DNA from: Thinopyrum elongatum
Taxonomy: Eukaryota; Streptophyta; Magnoliopsida; Poales; Poaceae
Length of the DNA stretch: 64,000 nucleotides
Assembly: GCA_011799875.1 (NCBI GenBank)
Contig: CM022298.1
Coordinates: 495,421,180-495,485,179 of the forward strand
Reading direction: 5' to 3'
The position numbers were made by a program, and so were the translations under genes. This document shows, in pieces, positions 58,923 to 64,000 of this stretch. Every line of letters begins with the position of its first letter. Within the stretch, counting starts at the first letter, position 1. The notes under the pieces were generated by a model, which was not told where the DNA came from, did not search any database, and was given only the letters and a program-made list of their open reading frames with translations.

Positions 58923-59355
58923 CATCCGCGCGCTCCACGTCAAGTTGAGCCTCCGCCGCCCGATTCACGTCCACGACATCTGGTTCCGCATGCAGGAGGG
59001 CCTCGATGGTAGCGGCATCCGCGCGCTCTGCGTCGAGTTGAGCCTCCGCTTCCCGGTCCTCCTTTAGGATTGCCAGGTTGAACCGCTGGTCCACCTGCAC
59101 CATGGGGGACCCGGACGCTGGCACGAAGTCGACGGCCATCGTCTCATACGCATCGGGGGCCTTCTGCGCTGCGACCTCCGCCATGAACATTGGATTGGCT
59201 TCCTCCTCCTCGGAGCTTGGCTCCAGAGAACTCGGGGATTGGCTTGCCGCAAAGCAAGATTGGGAACGTAGGTCTGTGGCGCTGACCACCGCCGTGATTT
59301 CTGTGCGGCGCTCCGGCGTCAGCATCTTGAAGAACATGATCTTGCGGCGCACCAT
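58923..59355 (-). pseudogene. 5' part of acidic-repeat gene split by the CACTA element
   Basis: ATG at 59353-59355 opens a frame (MVRRKIMFFKMLTPERRTEI, VVSATDLRSQSCFAASQSP, SSLEPSSEEEEANPMFMAEV, AAQKAPDAYETMAVDFVPASG, VDQRFNLAILKEDREAEAQL). It enters a ~37-residue tandem unit (DAERADAATIEALLHAEPDV, VDVNRAAEAQLDVERADA), and the CACTA end lies at the last ADA. The frame resumes at 5594. This half has no stop. The protein is acidic, probably soluble and helical in its repeats; no known domain was recognised. Several similar genes may exist in the genome, so it may itself belong to a repeat family. Confidence 0.7.
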
Positions 59356-59690
59356 GGCTTTCTAGTGAACTAGTGGACTGCTGATGCAGTCTAGGGGATT
59401 GAAAGGTGGGGGAATGGGCTGGAGAGGAGGTGTGGTTTTGGGGCGGTGGTGACTGGCCGGCAAGTAGCTGGCGTAGGCCGAGTAGTGAAGGTTCTGGTGT
59501 GAATAGTGGTTCCGGTGATGACCGATCAATCGATTTTGATTGTTCGGAGTTTGCAAAGCCGGACGGCTGGAGCCTAGAGAGTTGTGGGGTGGGATGGGAC
59601 CAAAGTTTCGGAGTTTCATGTGGCAGACGTCCGGACCTCCCCACCGTTCCTGTCGACGACAAGGCGGTGACTTCATAAATCTCAAGATGA

Positions 59691-60149
59691 CTAGCAACAT
59701 GCCCGTGCACTACACGGAACATCAGGATGCATTTTTTTTACAAAACACCTATCGTGATTGACCCATGCAGGAGTAATCCCATGTGTAAAAACTAATGATA
59801 TCTCGAGAATTTCATCGAAAAAATGGTATCTCGAGAATTTCATCGAAAAATGATATCTCGAGAAAGATGAGAGATAAGGTGAGGAGGAGTGGGCTGCGGT
59901 GGTGATTGGTGGTCGAACTTAGCAGAGGCATGGGGATGGACGACGCTGGCAGCGGCCACCATGCCAGATTGTTCCAGAGGCTTCCTTTTTTAGTTACTCA
60001 ATAATGAAGTTGTGGGAGATAAGGATGAACGAGAGAGGTGCGGGTATCCTTTTGCAAAATTGCCATAGTTTGCTTTCTATCCATCAGATATAGATCGGAT
60101 GGTTTATATTGCAAGATGGCAGGCATACCATCATCACCGAGAGTAGAGA
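59691..60149 (-). mobile_element. Small non-autonomous Helitron
   Basis: On the minus strand it opens TCTCTACTCTCGGTGATG after an A. It ends with the hairpin region CCGTGTAGTGCACGGGCATG, then TTG and CTAG (59694-59691), followed by T. It shares a body segment (CTGCCATC, ATCTGATGGATAGAAAG, GGCAATTTTGCAAAA) with 49629-49878. It lies just upstream of the acidic-repeat gene, outside the CACTA element. Confidence 0.7.
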
Positions 60150-61256
60150 TAAGAGTAGACATATGGATATGACGGCTCAGTCTCTCGAAGGTGCTCATAG
60201 GGGTAGGGTGTGCGTGTGTGTGTGTTCATAGGTGTGAGTGTATGCGCGCATGTATGAGCGCTTGTGTCTGTACTGTGTTCAAAAAAAGGAGTACTCGAAG
60301 TATGCAAGTTCATAAGGAACGGACGGTGTACATCACTCTTGTCGCGTTCGCGTTGCACCCCGGCATGGTGGACCCTGCACGTCGCTCACTGAATGGAACG
60401 CGCTTTGTCTTACGTTTTCGCTCGCTTGTGGGACCGCAGTTGAGAGCAAACCGACGTCCCTCCCCCTCCCCCGCCCACGCCATTTACGGATACTACTATA
60501 CTAGAAGAGAGAGAGGTTGGCCGAGTGTTAATGAGGCCATACTGACGCTTGAATTTGGTCGAGAAAACAAGGAAACCGACAAGTGGGGCACACCTATCGG
60601 GATGACGTGGCGCGGACTAGTCCAATGGAGGAGCTGGCCCACGACCTCCTCGCCACTGACAACTGTTCATGTGGGTCGTGGGGGCCAACAACGTGGCGCA
60701 GATCTCGCACCCCTCTGGACACGGTGACCGCGGTGAGCGACACGCTCGTCCCCACTGGACACGCTCAGCTTCAGGGTGCCGAGGGTGGCGCTACCGCTGT
60801 GGCACGACCAGCAGATCAACACCCGGCTCGTCGAGGATGCACGAGGCGCCGAAGTGCGCGCGCGCGGCGATGCATCCGCGGAGTGTTCTAGCACGGCCAA
60901 CTGCATCCCCAGGACCTGAGACCATGTCGGGTCGTCTTTCAATGACATGTGGGATCGCATGTGAGCAAAGGGCATGTCCAACGTTGCCACGTCCGTAGCT
61001 GACTACCCTGGCACACAAAAAACCCTCGTCCCTTGCGCCGTCATGCGCGTGCGTTCCCATCCGACGCCAGCTGCCCGCATTCATGTCATCCGTCCGTATG
61101 CCATCATTAAGCAGGCTCGCTGCCCGAGGAACCAACTCCAGTGACTTATTGACGCACCCGGACGCTTGGCCTCACCGGAATGCGCTACTCAAAGCGGCAA
61201 CGCCCAGCTAAACTCCACACCATAGCGCATCCTCATCCCCAGCACCACATCCACCA
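60150..61256. other. GC-rich region without a recognised gene
   Basis: From about 60440 to 61130 the sequence is GC-rich and open in several frames on both strands, but no frame has a recognisable domain and the frames contradict one another. It may contain a decayed gene fragment. Confidence 0.35.
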
Positions 61257-61560
61257 TGACCACGAGCGGGAATGCTCTACAGGAGAGCTTGTCTTCGGGG
61301 ATGAAGCTCGAGGTTGCCGCCCTCGCTCAACTCGCCGCTCGCAACGCAATACCGGCGTAGCCAGATGCGGGTGCGACCGCACAAGCGGTGGCCACGCTGG
61401 CGGCCGATGACGGGAGCACCGCCAGCCACGCTTCTACTTGTCGTTGTCCAATGTTCGGTGGTGCATGTGGCAGGTGAAGCGACGGACTGTCCACATCCAT
61501 CATCATCGACCTCACGTCCACTAGCATCGCCGAGGTCGGGGACTCCTCCGAGGATGAGTA
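61257..61560 (+). pseudogene. Uncharacterised gene relic with two stops
   Basis: ATG at 61257 opens MTTSGNALQESLSSGMKLEV and AALAQLAARNAIPA, then TAG, then PDAGATAQAVATLAADDGS, then TGA. It then reads SDGLSTSIIIDLTSTSIAEV and GDSSEDE to a stop at 61558-61560. The acidic, serine-rich ending and consistent frame suggest one short gene broken by two nonsense codons. Its downstream region (61770-61805, AAATGTAATGAAAATC and GCCGTGTTTGCATGAAT) resembles that of the gene at 48436-49041 (49090-49185), hinting at related 3' ends. The family is not recognised. Confidence 0.4.
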
Positions 61561-61809
61561 GGGCATGGGAGGCGGCAGGGCATGGTGTGCCAACTGGCCG
61601 GTCCGTCTCCCATGTTCTACTCTTCCTCGCCGGAGACCGCACCTTCACTTCACGGGTCTTGAACCCCGCCGCCATTCATGGCGACGGAAGATGGAAAGTG
61701 GACGTCGGTCGCCGCCGTAGAATAGGTTTAGGGTGGGGTTTCTTTTCTTTTTCTGTCCTATAAAAGTTCGAAATGTAATGAAAATCTGCCGTGTTTGCAT
61801 GAATCTCGT

Positions 61810-63192
61810 CCAGTGTATATGAACTTTCACAATAATAGTAAGATATATTGTATGAAAATATATTGAATGATGATTTGTTTTTGTGTGTATAAACTTGGTC
61901 TAAGTTTAGAAGGTTTGACCCAAGACAAAGCTAACATGCGAAGTAAATAAACACATAGGTATACATACACAATTTATCTTAGGCACTCCAATAGTACGTC
62001 CACTATACATTCACGCATCTCACATCTTTCTCTCGCTCTGTCGTTCAAACCAACTAAGCCTTGTCCTAAAAACTAAAGTCCAAAAAAACCAATTAAGCCA
62101 ACCTCCCAGCATATCGCGCAGGAAAAGAGCCGACCGCACCGTTTTAGTCGGGATTACCGGATTACTAGTAGTAGTATCGATGGATCGCGCGAAGCACCAA
62201 GTTTAAAAGGAAAAAGGCGGTACACTCACAGCACACCTGTCACGGTCGCTTTACACCCCTCACACGGTCGGTCCTGCACACGGCTCATGTAAACGGAACG
62301 TGCTTCGGCTTGCCTCTTCACTGACACGTGGGACCGCATTTGGAGAAACCGGCCATGCGCCAAACTTCCCCGCCCATCGCGCAAAAATTCCCCCCAAATC
62401 CCAAATTCAACTGCCCTTCGGCCAACTAGCCAATAATATTCCCCAAACCCCCCTCCCCCAGCCCCCTCTACTCCATTCGCTCCGCCAAAGCCGCCCTCCC
62501 CATCGCGCCGATACGTCGGCGCCACGGTTCATCGAGGGGACGCACGGCGATCCTCTCACTCCCACAGTACGCTCTCATAGACTGCCGTCCTCCAGCCGTG
62601 CCGCCACCACTAGCGATGTTCTTGTGGAGACGCACAGTGGTCAGCTTCTCCCATGGTACGCGCATTCTAGACTGAGGCCCTGTGCATGTCGGAGTAGCGC
62701 TGAATGTTAGCTGATAGACGCTATTAATCTCACTGTTTGATGAAATAGTTTACAGTCAATATGCTCTTCTTAAGAAGCTTCCTTGCCATGTTCTGCACTC
62801 AATCTACTTTGCTGAGATGGCATGCCACACCTGATTAGTTGCTAAAATATCCTGCCATATATTTATTGTAAAGTAGATTGCCATGGTCTAGTAGCCAATC
62901 TGTTAGGTGAAATAGCTCGACACCGTTTTATACTCGATCTTTGTTGCTGAGATGGCCTTCGATGGCTGTGTGCTCAGCCTCATTGACTGCTGAAATAGCC
63001 TGCCATAATTTAGCACTCAAATCTATTTACTGAATTAGCTTTAGATATATTTTGTTACTTAGATTTGCTTGTCCAAATATCTTGCCATAGCTTTAGACAT
63101 CGACCTAGGTATTTTTTTTCTGGACTTTATAAAAAAGCATATATGTTTTTCCTATAATATCTAGTAGAAGAACTAATTTGTATGTCTAACAG
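61810..63192. other. Leader/intron region upstream of the TNP2-like transposase
   Basis: No gene is called. 62380-62700 is C-rich and could be a leader. 62700-63180 is AT-rich with repeated GCTGAGATGGCxTGCCA-like words. It ends in a pyrimidine-poor but usable acceptor (CTAACAG) immediately before the transposase ATG at 63193. Confidence 0.4.
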
Positions 63193-64000
63193 ATGGACAA
63201 GACTTGGATAACTTCTGCTCGAAGATTCTCCGCTGCATATGTCGAGGGGGTTGAAAACTTCATGAACTTTATCAGAGCTGAGTACGGTGGTCCGAAATTA
63301 GATGTGCTCTGCTCATGTAGCAGTTGTATGAATTCAGTTACAAGACCCCAGTCAACTATGCAAAATCATCTACACTTGTATGGGATGTCGGTCACATATA
63401 CTAGGTGGGTTCATCATGGTGAAGCTGTGAACGTCAATGTTACTGACTATGTGGAAACGGCAGATCACCATCTTGTTCTGCCTGATGCTCAGGTGGAAGA
63501 GGAGGAGGAGGTGGTGGCGGCGGAGCTAGTGAGTTTGACCAACATTGAAACAATGCTATGAAATGCTCGCGCATTTCGTGAACTTTCACCTGCAGAAGAA
63601 AAACGGTGGGCCTGCATGTTGGAACAATGCAACGTGGTAGTCACCCCAGGAAATAAGCTGTCAGTATTCTCAGTTATGGTCACCTTTCTTCAGGTGAAGA
63701 CATCTGAGCGTATGACCAACAAATCATTCGATGCGATGTTGGCTGCTTTTCGCAAATCTTTCCCAGATGTGTCTGAGGTGCCACATACCTACAGTAAATG
63801 AAGAATTTCCTTTGCGCAGTTGGAATTGGATATGATATGATCCATGTTTGTAAGAATAATTGTGTTTTGTTCCAGAAGGATTATGCCAACTTAAGTGAAT
63901 GCCCAAAATGCAAATCATCAAGATGGAAAGATGGCGATGCTGTGAAGAGGATTCCTCATAATGTTCTGAGACATTTTCCAATTATACCAAGATTGCAGAG
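63193..64000 (+). pseudogene. CACTA transposase (TNP2-like), 5' part, frameshifted and cut by the window end
   Basis: ATG at 63193 opens a transposase-associated domain (MDKTWITSARRFSAAYVEGV, then CSCSSCMNSV with paired cysteines, then HLHLYGM), followed by an acidic linker. A TGA at 63559-63561 interrupts the frame, which then reads NARAFRELSPAEEKRW and SFPDVSEVPHTYS. A change of frame near 63797 leads into the start of the catalytic TNP2/transposase_21 domain (MIHVCKNNCVLFQKDY, LSECPKCKSSRWKDG, VLRHFPIIPRL), which runs off the window. This is a different CACTA element from the one ending at 58922. Such proteins cut at the CACTA ends, but this copy is defective. Confidence 0.8.

Noticed and set aside
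60191..60998. Possible genes in the GC-rich stretch right of the Helitron
   Set aside because: Frames on both strands conflict and none shows a motif or family resemblance; recorded only as an unassigned region.
62300..62710. A 136-codon proline-rich frame upstream of the TNP2-like transposase
   Set aside because: The sequence is a C-rich leader-like stretch with no family signal, and the transposase has its own ATG after a splice acceptor.

Overview
The window looks like repeat-rich nuclear DNA of a large-genome grass, most likely Triticeae (wheat, barley or a relative). The grounds are Athila-type and chromodomain (Tekay-type) Gypsy elements, CACTA transposons with CACTACAAAAAA ends, CTCCCTCC Stowaway MITEs, small Helitrons and introns with plant-like splice sites. 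Nothing bacterial, organellar or viral (other than LTR retrotransposons) was seen. No gene in the window is convincingly intact; most coding relics carry stop codons or frameshifts.

The layout is a nest. An uncharacterised acidic-repeat gene on the minus strand (59355 down to 5287) is split by a CACTA element with ends at 5595 and 58922. Its 3-bp target duplication is CAT on both sides, and the host reading frame is restored across the site. The span is about 53.3 kb, of which about 27 kb remains after removing nested insertions. Nested inside are a 10.1-kb Athila-like Gypsy element on the plus strand (10976-21108, target duplication ATAAA) and a 15.5-kb chromodomain Gypsy composite on the minus strand (31780-47320, target duplication GCGAG). 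The composite has two full ~4-kb LTRs, a third truncated LTR and two primer binding sites. Stowaway MITEs, a foldback MITE and small Helitrons are also inside.

Between the CACTA ends, outside the LTR elements, sit relics of several unrelated gene-like sequences. They are a DUF4283-like gene (9.7-10.6 kb), an F-box/DUF295 gene (21.5-23.6 kb), a DEDDy 3'-5' exonuclease with a poly-lysine tail (24.7-25.5 kb) and an unidentified fragment framed by inverted repeats (26-27 kb). The rest are a minisatellite-bearing gene (27.9-28.9 kb), a 190-codon gene split by the chromodomain element, a 201-codon gene (48.4-49.0 kb) and a multi-exon coiled-coil gene (52.3-57.4 kb). I saw no CACTA transposase between the two ends, so the element appears non-autonomous and cargo-laden.

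Left of it (1-5.3 kb) is non-coding DNA with one long-TIR MITE. Right of it (59-64 kb) are a Helitron, another gene relic and the 5' part of a separate, frameshifted CACTA transposase (TNP2) that runs off the window. A recurring theme is nonsense codons of the TAG/TGA type in both host-derived and retroelement genes, as expected from C-to-T decay of methylated CG and CHG sites.
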